Of a stretch of DNA of 64,000 bases, positions 17,252 through 26,340 are shown piece after piece. The stretch is from positions 28,027 to 92,026 of the forward strand of contig CAZFXN010000003.1 in NCBI GenBank assembly GCA_964523015.1. Direction: 5' to 3'. The notes beneath the pieces are model-generated. The model searched no databases, was not told the DNA's origin, and was given only the letters and a program-made list of their open reading frames with translations. The stretch is from JAWXBT01 sp964523015. GTDB lineage: Bacteria; Bdellovibrionota_C; UBA2361; J135. Every line of letters starts with the position of its first letter. Within the stretch, counting starts at the first letter, position 1. Made by a program: the position numbers and the translations under genes.

Positions 17252-17737
17252 CGGAAATGACAACCTCCAGGTCTCATTCACTTCAACTCCAATCCTGGCA
17301 TAAAGTGTATCTTTAGGACCACCGGCCAACCCTTCTCCGAGAAAAAGATTAAAATATGGTAAGGGGCTTATTGCTGGTTCTTTCAGAACCTTCCCTGATC
17401 CGTCAAACTCGCTATTACACACATCACAGAAAAGTATCGGGCCAGATTCATTCTTTTTCACCTTTAGCCTTCTAAGATCGTGTGAACATAAAGTACTCAT
17501 GGCATAAAGCCCTCGCTCGTCTTGGCGGACAAGGACGGCGTATTCATAGATCTCTCTAACTGGAACGTCACGATATGCTGATATGACTCCTAACTTAGCA
17601 AACCCAAGTGGCCTTTTTTTTATTTGATTTTTACAACCAACAATAAAAATAGCACTGGATAATATTGTTATCAAAAAAAACAGGGCTGGTCGTCTATTAA
17701 ATACGCGGGAACAAAGTCGACTTCTGGATTTTTCCAT
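17225..17737 (-). CDS. Rieske-like [2Fe-2S] lipoprotein with a His-to-Cys ligand change
   Basis: A lipoprotein signal (helix 19-33, lipobox IVGC, Cys35) precedes a ~130-residue Rieske fold. The first ligand motif C84-S-H86 is normal. The second reads C104-D-V-C107, where the family has CxxH just before the GSxFD segment (here NSEFD). The downstream GKVLKEPAISPLPYF matches the usual Rieske ending. If folded, the cluster would have three Cys and one His. The codon is TGT, so more than one base change separates it from a His codon. I chose the ATG at 17737 because it overlaps the upstream stop (TAATG); an ATG 12 nt earlier is possible. The gene probably carries an electron-transfer or redox-sensing lipoprotein. 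Confidence 0.75.
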   Translation of the reverse strand: MEKSRSRLCSRVFNRRPALFFLITILSSAIFIVGCKNQIKKRPLGFAKLGVISAYRDVPVREIYEYAVLVRQDERGLYAMSTLCSHDLRRLKVKKNESGPILFCDVCNSEFDGSGKVLKEPAISPLPYFNLFLGEGLAGGPKDTLYARIGVEVNETWRLSFPKEYSLAPK

Positions 17738-18027
17738 TAATGGATCCAAGGCAACTGCTGAGAAAGACTATCAACAACATCTTCAATTTTGACATTTAAC
17801 GGAGCTACAACAACTCCCCCGCCAACTGATTTAGCTAACCGATGCATTGTATTAATCTGCTCTTCCTCTGTTTCTCCAATAACGATTGCTTCTATACCAT
17901 CGGCTCCGATTTTTTCTAGTCCGACCTGCAGTGCTTCTTCGTCATGTGAAAGGATAAGCATACGGTGTCCCTTGACCGTCACCGCCATTGGCATGTTGTT
18001 AGATATAGGTAGGTATAAAATTTCCAT
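17737..18027 (-). CDS. Hypothetical protein, 96 aa
   Basis: I do not recognise a family. The sequence alternates beta strands and helices (GHRMLILSHDEEAL, EAIVIGETEEE, GGGVVVAPLNV), like a small alpha/beta domain, with no signal or membrane segment. An in-frame ATG at codon 12 is an alternative start. It is translationally coupled to the Rieske-like lipoprotein and follows the YfgM-like gene by 122 nt. Confidence 0.55.
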   Translation of the reverse strand: MEILYLPISNNMPMAVTVKGHRMLILSHDEEALQVGLEKIGADGIEAIVIGETEEEQINTMHRLAKSVGGGVVVAPLNVKIEDVVDSLSQQLPWIH

Positions 18028-18149
18028 CTCTATTCGCTTCTTTGTAGTACCTTATTTGAACCTATAATCACGAATTTGGGGAGAGGCAACTATTATTAAA
18101 TATTCTTTTTTACCACCTCCGGCAATTACCTATAATTGCTGGGAAAATA

Positions 18150-18944
18150 CTACTGTAGTCTCTCTTTCTCTTCTTTTAAAATATCAGACTGACCGGGATG
18201 GGTAGAGATAATTTGATCTATTATTGAAAGAGCGTCCTGCTTCTCCTCGTCGGTAGCTGAGACCCTTGCTAAAGTTTGGGCAGCCGAGCTGTGCACAAAC
18301 TTCCCTTCTGTTGCCAATGTTTTTAATTGATCACGACCTTCGATGTAAGTATCAGCGTTATCCAAAAGAGAGCGAGCGAGCATTAGGGTAGCCAACTCTT
18401 GTACTAAAACACTTCCATCATCATTACTATCTGACAACTGATCATTCACTGCACCAACCGCAGACTTAAGTGACGCAATATCTCCAGACTTAGAAGCATT
18501 AAGACCTCGATAAAGATTAGCAAGATTACCATAAGGCTCTCGTGCATCTGACAAGGCAGCTAATCTCTGAGAGAATTTTTCTTTAGTTTCATCAACCTGT
18601 TTTTGAAGTGCTTCTTTCTCTTTAGCTAAATCAGTTCCTTTCTTTACGTCTTCTTTTTCCCCCACTTGTGGCTGATTCAAAGTTATTAACTTTGACTGAA
18701 GTTCAGTTAATTCCTTTGAGGTTTCCTGTACTTTTACCAATAAATCGGCTGCAGCTATAAAGCTTAGGTTTTGTGCCTGCTGATACCGTGTGTAAATGTA
18801 ATAACCCCCAAAAATGACCACTGCAGTTACAAGTAGCTGTCGCCAGTTATTAGCTATGTATCCAAAAAATGGATCCTCCTCCTTTGCTTGAGCAAGCGCA
18901 GGATCTGTATAGATATCATGAGGGGTTTCTTGTTGGTTGTTCAT
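18150..18944 (-). CDS. YfgM-like TPR membrane protein
   Basis: A short cytoplasmic N terminus contains an acidic EEDPFFGYIANNWRQLL segment. One membrane helix follows at ~35-53, then a coiled-coil (~75-135), and a helical C-terminal half that resembles tetratricopeptide repeats. This layout matches YfgM-type proteins, which work with periplasmic chaperones at the Sec translocon. Its start codon directly follows the stop of the bifunctional nuclease gene, so the two are cotranscribed. The N-terminal match is good; the function is by family analogy. Confidence 0.65.
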   Translation of the reverse strand: MNNQQETPHDIYTDPALAQAKEEDPFFGYIANNWRQLLVTAVVIFGGYYIYTRYQQAQNLSFIAAADLLVKVQETSKELTELQSKLITLNQPQVGEKEDVKKGTDLAKEKEALQKQVDETKEKFSQRLAALSDAREPYGNLANLYRGLNASKSGDIASLKSAVGAVNDQLSDSNDDGSVLVQELATLMLARSLLDNADTYIEGRDQLKTLATEGKFVHSSAAQTLARVSATDEEKQDALSIIDQIISTHPGQSDILKEEKERLQ

Positions 18945-19526
18945 TTACATCTTATATTTAAAGTCATCAGGATCTAGATCAGTTAAGATCTCATTCCATT
19001 TATTTTTATCGATTGTATTAAAATCTTTGTGATCCGCATTTTTCTCAAGCACCATCTCTTCTACAGATCCACCAACTTTATCTTTCTTTTCCTCTAGGGA
19101 GGCTGGATCCGTCACTACTGCTACTTTTGCCTGCTCTAATACATCCTTAGATACAAAGATAGGAGCTGAGGCCCTAAGTGCCATTGCAATAGCATCACTT
19201 GGTCTTGAATCAAGGATAATGACTCTATCCCCATGACTTAAAACAAGATCTGCAAAATATGTTGCTTCTTTTAGCTCAGTAATCATTACGCGCTGCACGG
19301 TCATGTTTGCTTGCTGCATCGCCTCGTACATCAGGTCATGGGTCATCGGTCGAGCGAGCTTAATATCCTTAAGAATTGTCGCAATGGAAGTGGCTTCTGC
19401 CATCCCGATCCAAATAGGGAGGCAAAATTGATTCTGCTCATCTTTTAGAACCACAATTGGTGCTTGGGTACCCGGATCTAGAACAAGGCCACCTACAAAC
19501 ATCTCAATCGCATCATCCTCTGCCAT
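18945..19526 (-). CDS. Bifunctional nuclease family protein (DUF151)
   Basis: The opening (EMFVGGLVLDPGTQAPIVVL), LPIWIGMAEATSIA and the SRPSDAIAMALR box are diagnostic of DUF151/BFN proteins, some of which have RNase and DNase activity. The domain occupies residues ~1-135. An acidic ~55-residue tail follows that is not part of the usual domain. It sits between miaB (117 nt upstream) and the YfgM-like gene. Association with miaB is familiar from deltaproteobacteria. Confidence 0.88.
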   Translation of the reverse strand: MAEDDAIEMFVGGLVLDPGTQAPIVVLKDEQNQFCLPIWIGMAEATSIATILKDIKLARPMTHDLMYEAMQQANMTVQRVMITELKEATYFADLVLSHGDRVIILDSRPSDAIAMALRASAPIFVSKDVLEQAKVAVVTDPASLEEKKDKVGGSVEEMVLEKNADHKDFNTIDKNKWNEILTDLDPDDFKYKM

Positions 19527-19643
19527 AGCTAAAGAAATCCTAAAAATCTAAAGTGATTAGTTATATCCTATATTTCTAATCTGTACCATTATACTCTTTC
19601 TTATAGTCTTTCTACAGTCTTTCAATTGCCAACTATCTCAGTC

Positions 19644-21014
19644 CTAACTCATCCCTAAGAGCTGGCCTTTTAAGGTAAATTTAGCAGCCTCGGTAATCTT
19701 AACCTTAACAATATCCCCTGTCGATAATGTTGGGGCAATATCTGTTAAATTTACTACTATATTTTGTGGGGTTCTTCCCTTTAAATACCGGGCATCTAAG
19801 GCAGAAGTTCCATCAATTAAAATCTCGATCTCTCTATTAACCCAATATGCTAATCTCTCTTTTGTGATCTGATCCTGTAGCTCTATCAACTTATATATCC
19901 TGGCAAGTTTCTCATTCTGAGTGACAAGATCTTCCATCTCAGCGGCTTTAGTACCCGGGCGCGGTGAGAAGATATAAGGAAAACTGCCGTCAAACTGAAC
20001 TCTCTTTACGATATCAAGGGTATCATTAAACTCATCTTCGGTCTCACCAGGAAAACCAACTATAATATCAGTTGTAACAGCCATGTCAGGAACTCGGGTT
20101 TTTATTGCTTCGATTATCGAAAGATATCTTTCTCGTCTATAATTCCTATTCATTAATTTTAAGATCCGATCATTCCCTGACTGAAGTGGCATATGAATAT
20201 GGTGAGCAATCTTTGGGTTCGAGCACACTAGATCAATAAAATCGTCCCTGATCTCTTGAGGATGAGGACTAATAAATCTAATTCTCTTTACTTCTTTAAT
20301 ATCGGCGACTTGCTCAAGCAGCCAAACAAATGACCGTCGGGGATTAAAATCAAGACCATAAGAATTTACAGTCTGTCCAAGTAACATGATCTCCCTAGCA
20401 CCTCTATGGGTCAGTAATTTAATCTCTCTTAAAATTTCATCAGGAGATCTTGAGACCTCAGGGCCCCTAGTTGTTGGCACGATACAGTAAGAGCAATTTT
20501 TATTGCAGCCACGACTAATAGAGACAAAAGCTGAGGTTCGGTTCTCCTCAGTAAAACCAAGTGGCAACTCCTCCCACTCATCTCTATAGTTTACAGCTAC
20601 CTGTGGCCCTGCTCCTTCTTTTCTCAATTTTACTAATGATGGCACTAACGACAAATTATGGGTGCCAAAAACAAAGTCAACATCTCGACTTCGTTTTATG
20701 ATATTCTCCCCCTCTTGCTGAGCAACACAACCACCTACCCCTATCATAAGGTTAGGGTTAATCTTTTTAATTTCCTGTACTTCACCAAGTAGGCTGTATA
20801 ATTTCTGCTCCGGCTTCCCCCTAACACTACAGGTATTAATAACGACTAGATCAGCATCCTCTGGTCGATCCACAGTGTTATATTTAGGTTCTAAGATCTT
20901 GGCCAACTTTAAAGAGTCATACTGATTCATTTGGCAGCCAAAGGTGCGAATAAATACTCGCCCTTTTTTTGGGGTCTCTACTAATGGCTGTTTATCATTC
21001 AGACTTGTATTCAT
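19644..21014 (-). CDS. miaB: tRNA-2-methylthio-N6-dimethylallyladenosine synthase MiaB
   Basis: An N-terminal UPF0004 domain carries the auxiliary-cluster cysteines (TFGCQMN, INTCSVRGK, GVGGCVAQQ). The radical-SAM domain has C-N-K-N-C-S-Y-C, and a TRAM RNA-binding domain ends the protein (DIVKVKITEAAKFTLKGQL). It adds a methylthio group to i6A37 of tRNAs reading UNN codons. I chose the ATG at 21014; the open frame extends nine codons upstream. The start overlaps the upstream lipoprotein gene by 20 nt, so the genes are coupled. Confidence 0.95.
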   Translation of the reverse strand: MNTSLNDKQPLVETPKKGRVFIRTFGCQMNQYDSLKLAKILEPKYNTVDRPEDADLVVINTCSVRGKPEQKLYSLLGEVQEIKKINPNLMIGVGGCVAQQEGENIIKRSRDVDFVFGTHNLSLVPSLVKLRKEGAGPQVAVNYRDEWEELPLGFTEENRTSAFVSISRGCNKNCSYCIVPTTRGPEVSRSPDEILREIKLLTHRGAREIMLLGQTVNSYGLDFNPRRSFVWLLEQVADIKEVKRIRFISPHPQEIRDDFIDLVCSNPKIAHHIHMPLQSGNDRILKLMNRNYRRERYLSIIEAIKTRVPDMAVTTDIIVGFPGETEDEFNDTLDIVKRVQFDGSFPYIFSPRPGTKAAEMEDLVTQNEKLARIYKLIELQDQITKERLAYWVNREIEILIDGTSALDARYLKGRTPQNIVVNLTDIAPTLSTGDIVKVKITEAAKFTLKGQLLGMS

Positions 21015-21924
21015 GTGAAAGTATACGCAAACTTGGAACAATCCTGGCCAGCATTTCGCGTGGAACAGATTGTTCTAATACAATCTCTATAGTTTTACTC
21101 GAGTTGGCACTTAAGTAAAGTTCTGGAAGTGGTATTTCATCCTCTTTTTCAGGTATTTTAGAATAATCCCTATCATTTGAAGCTTTCTCATCCAAAATAA
21201 ATCCAGCTCCTAGGGTAATAGATTTTAAAATAGCTGGTGATTTATTCACCAACGTTGCTGTTAAACCATATGAGGCCGAGCAGATAGATTTTTCACAGCT
21301 AGATAGTCGATCTCCAACTTTAAAATCAACGAGCTCTGGTAGTTGTAGATCCATGGGGGCTGAGACCCCTGGGAGCTTCGATCTAAAATTACCTGCCTCC
21401 TCTCCCCATAATAGATCAACAACATAGTCAGTCATCGCTTGAGACGGGACTGTTAGAGTAAGATCTATCGGGGCATTTCTTTTCAGAATGGTGCTTTCTG
21501 AAACGGACTTCTCTAGAGCAGGCGCATTCAGATGATTCGACTCTCCACAAATCCCTGTTATACAGTGCGCACTCTCAGATATCACGACACCATTTTGTAG
21601 AGCAGAAAGGAGAACAACTACTTTCTCAGTTGGCCAATCAACCAAAGGGGTTACCCGAACCTTTATTTGTAGCAATACTCCATCATTTGATTCTCCTAAT
21701 ATCTGGAGCTGTAAAGGGGGGCGATTCTCATGATAGCCAACAATTCTATCTTTACTTTCTACGAAATTACTCACAATTTCTTTACTCCCTAAAGAGGCCA
21801 TTTCCCCTGAAGGAGATTTATACTTAGCAGTTTCATTCTGAGCAGGAGTTGAAATCGTGTTAGTACAACCAACGAAGTAGGCAGTGCAGACTAAAATTAA
21901 TATTCGTCCTAAATGATTTATCAT
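20995..21924 (-). CDS. Putative lipoprotein, ~309 aa
   Basis: The N terminus is a lipoprotein signal with lipobox YFVGC, so the mature protein is anchored to a membrane. The rest is beta-rich with no motif that I recognise; it has alternating hydrophobic strands and two pairs of cysteines (CITGICGES and SCEKSICSAS) that could form disulfides. The ATG at 21924 directly follows a TTG at 21927. It is nine nt downstream of the smaller lipoprotein gene and overlaps miaB. The operon order is small lipoprotein, this gene, miaB. Confidence 0.65.
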   Translation of the reverse strand: MINHLGRILILVCTAYFVGCTNTISTPAQNETAKYKSPSGEMASLGSKEIVSNFVESKDRIVGYHENRPPLQLQILGESNDGVLLQIKVRVTPLVDWPTEKVVVLLSALQNGVVISESAHCITGICGESNHLNAPALEKSVSESTILKRNAPIDLTLTVPSQAMTDYVVDLLWGEEAGNFRSKLPGVSAPMDLQLPELVDFKVGDRLSSCEKSICSASYGLTATLVNKSPAILKSITLGAGFILDEKASNDRDYSKIPEKEDEIPLPELYLSANSSKTIEIVLEQSVPREMLARIVPSLRILSHEYKSE

Positions 21925-21933
21925 CAATAAGCA

Positions 21934-22380
21934 TTAGGTCAGCTTTTCGCCAAAGGTTGCTAACTTCCAACCATTATAAATCGAAAAGGTCCAGATCTGC
22001 TTCTCTATCTGGGGATTAACTAAATTCGTAGAAGCGCTCTGTATCTTCTGTAACACATCAACCTCTGCTTTGTATGCGTCATCATAGAAAGAGACATTCT
22101 CAACCTTAGACTCTACTATTCTTCCCTCAGTTCGTTTTTCCTGAAGTACCACCTTCAGTGTTTCCATGTTTTCATCAGCGGCATAAGTATTGGCTAGCGG
22201 ATAATTCTCCCAGAATCTCGCCGTATTGAATCCCTTAACAGCATGATCTAACGTTCCCTTCCGTCCAGACTCAGTAATGCCAGCTTTATTTACAGAATCA
22301 ATTGATGGAGCAAAGATGCAACCAGAAAATGTGAGGGAGGTAACGGCCAAGACAATTATAACTACTAGTCTTTTTTTCAT
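21934..22380 (-). CDS. Putative small lipoprotein, 148 aa
   Basis: I start at the ATG at 22380 because it begins a classical signal (KKRLVVIIVLAV) with lipobox FSGC; the upstream 22 codons of open frame lack signal character. The mature part is ~125 residues with an alpha/beta pattern resembling NTF2/DUF4878-type folds (RFWENYPLANTYA, then strands ending IWTFSIYNGWKLATF). That resemblance is only by eye. It leads the operon that continues with the larger lipoprotein and miaB. Confidence 0.6.
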   Translation of the reverse strand: MKKRLVVIIVLAVTSLTFSGCIFAPSIDSVNKAGITESGRKGTLDHAVKGFNTARFWENYPLANTYAADENMETLKVVLQEKRTEGRIVESKVENVSFYDDAYKAEVDVLQKIQSASTNLVNPQIEKQIWTFSIYNGWKLATFGEKLT

Positions 22381-22566
22381 AAAGAGATTATTCCGTAAAT
22401 TTAACAAACAATAGGTTACCAATTTACACTCATGGCACCAACCCATGTATACTAAATGTTAAATGCATAAAGAAACAAGAGTTTTGTTTAAGTTACTTAA
22501 AATAACTGCTATGAATATGACTGGCTACTTGTTGAAAACTTTCATAACCCACTAAGAGTATTTGAT

Positions 22567-23370
22567 ATGTCTAAAATAGCCTTAATAACTGGAGGATCCT
22601 CTGGGATAGGACTTTCATTAGCAAATCTATTACATGCCGATGGTTTTAAGCTCGTCCTCATTGCTCGTCGAGAAGATTTACTAAAAAAAATAGTAGATAG
22701 ATTTAATTCTGAAAGACTCAATTCTGCAAAATACCTCGTGGCCGATCTTAGTTGCCTTCAAAGTCCTGATCGAATGGGCATTAAAGACATAGAATCTTTT
22801 ATCCAAAACAATGAAGTGCATCTTTTAGTTAACAATGCCGGATTTGGATCTTTTGGAAGATTTGAGTCTCTTGATGTCGATCACGAAGAGAGAATGATAA
22901 TTTTAAATTGCCTGGCCCCGATGAGACTTTCACATGCTGTAATTCCGCAGATGAGAATCCGGAGGGAAGGCTCTATTGTTACTATCTCATCATTAGCTGG
23001 GTTTCAGCCTCTTTCATATATGGCTACTTACGGGGCAACGAAAGCTTTTGATCTATTTTTCGCTAGTGCACTCCATCATGAACTCAAACATTTCGGAATT
23101 AATTCATTAGCCGTCTGTCCAGGCCCTGTTGATACAGAATTTGCAGGGGTTGCTAGAGTGCCGGGACAAGTAACCGGTATGCAGAGAGACTCCGTTGATG
23201 CAGTAGCAAAAGAGATAATGAGCTGTATTAAATTAAGAAAGGAGATCTGTGTACCTGGATTTAAGGCTAAACTTTACCTGCCATTTTTAAAGCTACTCCC
23301 GCTTAGACTAAAAAATAAAATAGTGGAGCGGGCACTTCGTATGACCCTCAACGCAACAGGCAAAAAATAA
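22567..23370 (+). CDS. Short-chain dehydrogenase/reductase
   Basis: The nucleotide-binding TGGSSGIG lies at 8-15, NNAG at 89-92, the catalytic Ser in ISSLAG at ~141 and the YxxxK pair at Y155/K159. The length (267 aa) is normal for classical SDRs, and the PGPVDTEF motif follows the active site. The class is NAD(P)-dependent oxidoreductase, closest in style to the DltE/YqjQ type; the substrate cannot be read from sequence. It stands alone on the plus strand and is followed by a strong terminator. Confidence 0.9.
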   Translation: MSKIALITGGSSGIGLSLANLLHADGFKLVLIARREDLLKKIVDRFNSERLNSAKYLVADLSCLQSPDRMGIKDIESFIQNNEVHLLVNNAGFGSFGRFESLDVDHEERMIILNCLAPMRLSHAVIPQMRIRREGSIVTISSLAGFQPLSYMATYGATKAFDLFFASALHHELKHFGINSLAVCPGPVDTEFAGVARVPGQVTGMQRDSVDAVAKEIMSCIKLRKEICVPGFKAKLYLPFLKLLPLRLKNKIVERALRMTLNATGKK

Positions 23371-23387
23371 ACACACAGCACAAAATA

Positions 23388-23416
23388 AAAAAGGCGACCC
23401 TCTCGGATCGCCTTTT
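23388..23416. terminator. Bidirectional Rho-independent terminator
   Basis: The stem AAAAAGGCGA / TCGCCTTTTT is closed by a short loop and gives a T-run in both directions. It lies 18 nt after the SDR stop on the plus strand and downstream of the basic nucleoid protein on the minus strand. Confidence 0.85.
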
Positions 23417-23420
23417 TCAA

Positions 23421-23449
23421 TAAGGTAATAAGCTAAGCCTATTACCTTA
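23421..23449. repeat. Short hairpin between convergent genes
   Basis: Arms TAAGGTAATA and TATTACCTTA pair perfectly across a 9-nt loop. It sits between the terminator at 23388 and the stop of the basic protein gene, and may stabilise that mRNA's 3' end. Confidence 0.6.
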
Positions 23450-23466
23450 CTATACTACTAGTTCAA

Positions 23467-23865
23467 CTATTTCTTTCTTGAACTCTTTTTAGCAGTGCTT
23501 TTTTTAGCAGTGCTTTTATTTGTAGTTGTCTTTTTAGTAGACTTCTTCTTAGCAGCAGTATTTAAAGGGGCTTTGTTGTTCTTAGCTGCATTCTTATTCA
23601 TCTTAGATCCTTTAGCCTTGTATGGCATATATTGATCAAGAACTGATTGGAATTCTTTTATGTTTCTAGCAGCTGGGGAGAACTCAACAGCTCTAGCAAC
23701 ACCTTTAACACGACGGCGACGAAGAATCTGATCTCTTGCATAACGCATGATCAGTGGCTTAAGAGTAGAATTACTAACGCGAAGCTTATTTTGAAGCTCT
23801 CTAACAGTGAACCATGATCCAACACGCTTGGTTATCTCAGTATCAATTTTTGAACGTACAGTCAT
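23467..23865 (-). CDS. Histone H1-like nucleoid protein (winged-helix head, lysine-rich tail)
   Basis: The first ~65 residues form a compact basic domain with a winged-helix look (WFTVRELQNKLRVSNSTLKPLI, then RRRRVKG). The last ~50 residues are almost only Lys, Ala, Ser and Thr in AKK-type repeats, as in eukaryotic H1 and bacterial H1-like or AlgP-like tails. Total length is 132 aa. It should coat or condense DNA. It is monocistronic with terminators on its 3' side. The head-plus-tail layout is clear; the exact family and role are inferred. Confidence 0.7.
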   Translation of the reverse strand: MTVRSKIDTEITKRVGSWFTVRELQNKLRVSNSTLKPLIMRYARDQILRRRRVKGVARAVEFSPAARNIKEFQSVLDQYMPYKAKGSKMNKNAAKNNKAPLNTAAKKKSTKKTTTNKSTAKKSTAKKSSRKK

Positions 23866-24112
23866 TTGTATTACCTCATTAATTAATTAGATTTAGAGGC
23901 GAAAATGATTAAAATCAGCTTCGCTTTCTAAAATATCCCGGTCTAAAGTCTCCCGGGCTAAAATGTCACAGTCGGTTGCTACACCAACTTCTGTAACAAC
24001 TTAGTCAATTGAAGATATACAAGAAATAAAACCAAGATGCAAGGTTGCGGTCACTTAGTTGAATAAAAACTACACTACCTAGATGTACGAATGTACCTCT
24101 TCAGCAAACTCC

Positions 24113-24140
24113 CTACCTAACTGGTGCTACCTAACTGGTG
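24113..24140. repeat. 14-bp tandem duplication at the mutase small-subunit stop
   Basis: Two adjacent identical units beginning CTACCTAACTGG. The second contains the stop codon of the mutase small-subunit gene; the first lies just beyond it. It is probably replication slippage. Confidence 0.8.
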
Positions 24141-24549
24141 GTATATTTGCTCTTACCCAGTCAATTATCTCAGTAGTCTTTGCACCTGGGGTAAAGATCT
24201 CTTTAACACCGATCTCTTTCAGTTTTGCAACATCATCTTTAGGGATAATGCCACCACCAAATAAGATTATGTCGTCAGCCTTTTCCTTCTTTAAAAGCTC
24301 GATAATTGCTGGGAAAAGTGTCATATGGGCGCCTGACAAGATACTTAAGCCAATTGCACCAACGTCCTCTTGAAGAGCACTTCTAACAATCATCTCAGGT
24401 GTCTGATGAAGTCCAGTATAGATAACCTCCATCCCAGCATCTCTTAGTGCACGAGCAATAACTTTTGCTCCTCGATCATGACCATCTAGGCCAGGCTTGC
24501 CGATAAGAATACGGATCTTTTCATTTGAATTTTGTGCTGGTGCATTCAT
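24127..24549 (-). CDS. Methylmalonyl-CoA mutase, cobalamin-binding small subunit
   Basis: This 140-aa protein is a free-standing B12-binding domain. The DxHxxG motif (D22, H24, G27, in DGHDRG) supplies the lower-axial His ligand to cobalt. GLSILSGAH and ILFGGGIIP match the SxL and GG nucleotide-loop motifs. With the 556-aa catalytic subunit encoded just upstream it forms the split mutase that interconverts methylmalonyl-CoA and succinyl-CoA. The gap from the large-subunit gene is 78 nt, and it is the last gene of the operon. Confidence 0.93.
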   Translation of the reverse strand: MNAPAQNSNEKIRILIGKPGLDGHDRGAKVIARALRDAGMEVIYTGLHQTPEMIVRSALQEDVGAIGLSILSGAHMTLFPAIIELLKKEKADDIILFGGGIIPKDDVAKLKEIGVKEIFTPGAKTTEIIDWVRANIPPVR

Positions 24550-24627
24550 AATTACTCTTTACTCTCTAGATCATCTAAAAATGTTCATTTTAAAACTGTA
24601 TTTCTAAAGCGGCAGTTAAATCATCAG

Positions 24628-26298
24628 CTAAATCATTCCTGGATCGGTGTAAACTCCGTATACCTCACGGTAAATATCGGATACCTCACCTAATGTGATC
24701 CCTACATCAGCTCCTAAAATAAGGTCCGGCATAACATTTCTATTCTCTTTGCAAGCAGTCCTAACTGCATTAAGTGATGCTTCAACCTTTGTTTTGTTCC
24801 TAGCAGCTTTAAAATTTACAGTATGCTGGATCTGCTTCTGCTCAGCTTGATGATCAACCTGAAGGAGTGGAATAGGGATCTCATCATTTTCATCTTTATA
24901 AGTGTTCACTCCAACAATTCCGTACTCACTCTCATCAAAACGTCTTTGAAATTGATAGGCTGCTTCAGCTATCTCTTTTTGAGGGTATCCAAGCTCTACC
25001 GCCTTTAACATGCCACCCATGGCATCAATTTTATTGATATAGTCGAGCGCTTCTGCCTCTATCTCATCAGTCAGCTGCTCAACATGATAAGATCCTCCAA
25101 GTGGATCAATAGTATTAGTTACCCCTGTTTCCTCAGCGATAATCTGCTGAGTCCTTAGAGCAACCTTCGCAGCCGCCTCCGTTGGAAGGGCCAGAGTTTC
25201 GTCCATCGAGTTGGTATGAAGAGATTGAACTCCACCTAATACAGCGGCTAAAGCTTGCATTGCTACTCTAGCAACATTATTGACAGGCTGTTGAGCTGTT
25301 AGACTTACTCCGGCAGTCTGGGCATGAGTTCTCAGCATGAGGGATTTTGGATTTTTAGCTCCAAACCGATCTCTCATTACTTTAGACCAGATCCGTCTAG
25401 CTGCCCTAAACTTTGCAATCTCTTCAAAAAAGTCGTTATGAACATCGAAAAAGAAAGAGAGTCTTGGAGCAAAATCATCAACCTTCATCCCCCTCTCTAC
25501 ACAATGCTCAACGTATCCGATCCCATCAGCTAAGGTAAAAGCCAACTCCTGAACGGCTGTCGAGCCTGCCTCTCTAATATGGTAGCCACTGATACTAATT
25601 CCATTAAATCTCGGTGCTTCTTTACTACAAAACTCAACGATATCGCAGGCTAATTTCACTGACGGCGCAGGTGGGCAGATCCATTCTTTCTGAGCGATAA
25701 ATTCCTTAAACATATCGTTTTGGATCGTTCCTCCGATCTTATCAAACGAAATGCCCTGTCTCTTCGCTAAAGCAAAGTAAAAAGCCATGACAATAGTGGC
25801 AGAACAATTAATTGTCATTGAGGTTGTAACTTGATCAAGTGGAATTCCGGCAAACAGCCGATCCATATCATCAATTGTAGAGACACTTACACCCTCTCGT
25901 CCGACCTCTCCTAACGATTTTGGATGGTCAGGATCGTACCCCATTAAGGATGGCATATCGAAAGCTGTGGATAATCCTGTCTGGCCATGCTCAAGAAGGT
26001 ACTTAAACCGTCTATTTGTATCTTCAGGAGAGCCAAAACCGGAGAACTGCCGCATTGTCCAAAGACGGCCACGATACATCGTTGGCTGGACACCTCGCGT
26101 ATATGGATATTCTCCTGGATTCCCTAGTTTCTCTTCATAGTTAAAATCTGAAAGGTCCTCTGGGGTAGCAAGTGGGGACTGATCTCTAAAACTTATCGAC
26201 TCAAATCTATTCTTTCTCTCTTTTTGAGTGCGATACTGATCTTTAAGCCAGATATCTTTCTTAGTTGGGTTAGCTTTTTTAGGTATTGTTTTTGTCAT
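24628..26298 (-). CDS. Methylmalonyl-CoA mutase, catalytic large subunit
   Basis: The TIM-barrel catalytic domain is complete (556 aa) without a B12 domain, as in split mutases. Diagnostic stretches include YPYTRGVQPTMYRGRLWTMR, the TAFDMPSLMGYD substrate loop, RTHAQTAGVSLTAQQP and LHTNSMDETLALP. It uses adenosylcobalamin to rearrange methylmalonyl-CoA to succinyl-CoA in propionyl-CoA metabolism. It lies 42 nt after the acyl-CoA dehydrogenase gene. Confusion with isobutyryl-CoA mutase is possible, because the families are close; the RP(T/M)Y-type active-site segment here favours methylmalonyl-CoA. No MeaB chaperone or epimerase gene is visible in this window. Confidence 0.92.
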   Translation of the reverse strand: MTKTIPKKANPTKKDIWLKDQYRTQKERKNRFESISFRDQSPLATPEDLSDFNYEEKLGNPGEYPYTRGVQPTMYRGRLWTMRQFSGFGSPEDTNRRFKYLLEHGQTGLSTAFDMPSLMGYDPDHPKSLGEVGREGVSVSTIDDMDRLFAGIPLDQVTTSMTINCSATIVMAFYFALAKRQGISFDKIGGTIQNDMFKEFIAQKEWICPPAPSVKLACDIVEFCSKEAPRFNGISISGYHIREAGSTAVQELAFTLADGIGYVEHCVERGMKVDDFAPRLSFFFDVHNDFFEEIAKFRAARRIWSKVMRDRFGAKNPKSLMLRTHAQTAGVSLTAQQPVNNVARVAMQALAAVLGGVQSLHTNSMDETLALPTEAAAKVALRTQQIIAEETGVTNTIDPLGGSYHVEQLTDEIEAEALDYINKIDAMGGMLKAVELGYPQKEIAEAAYQFQRRFDESEYGIVGVNTYKDENDEIPIPLLQVDHQAEQKQIQHTVNFKAARNKTKVEASLNAVRTACKENRNVMPDLILGADVGITLGEVSDIYREVYGVYTDPGMI

Positions 26299-26340
26299 AT
26301 CTTTTAAATTGAATTCTGACTAATAGCGCAGCGAGACAGA

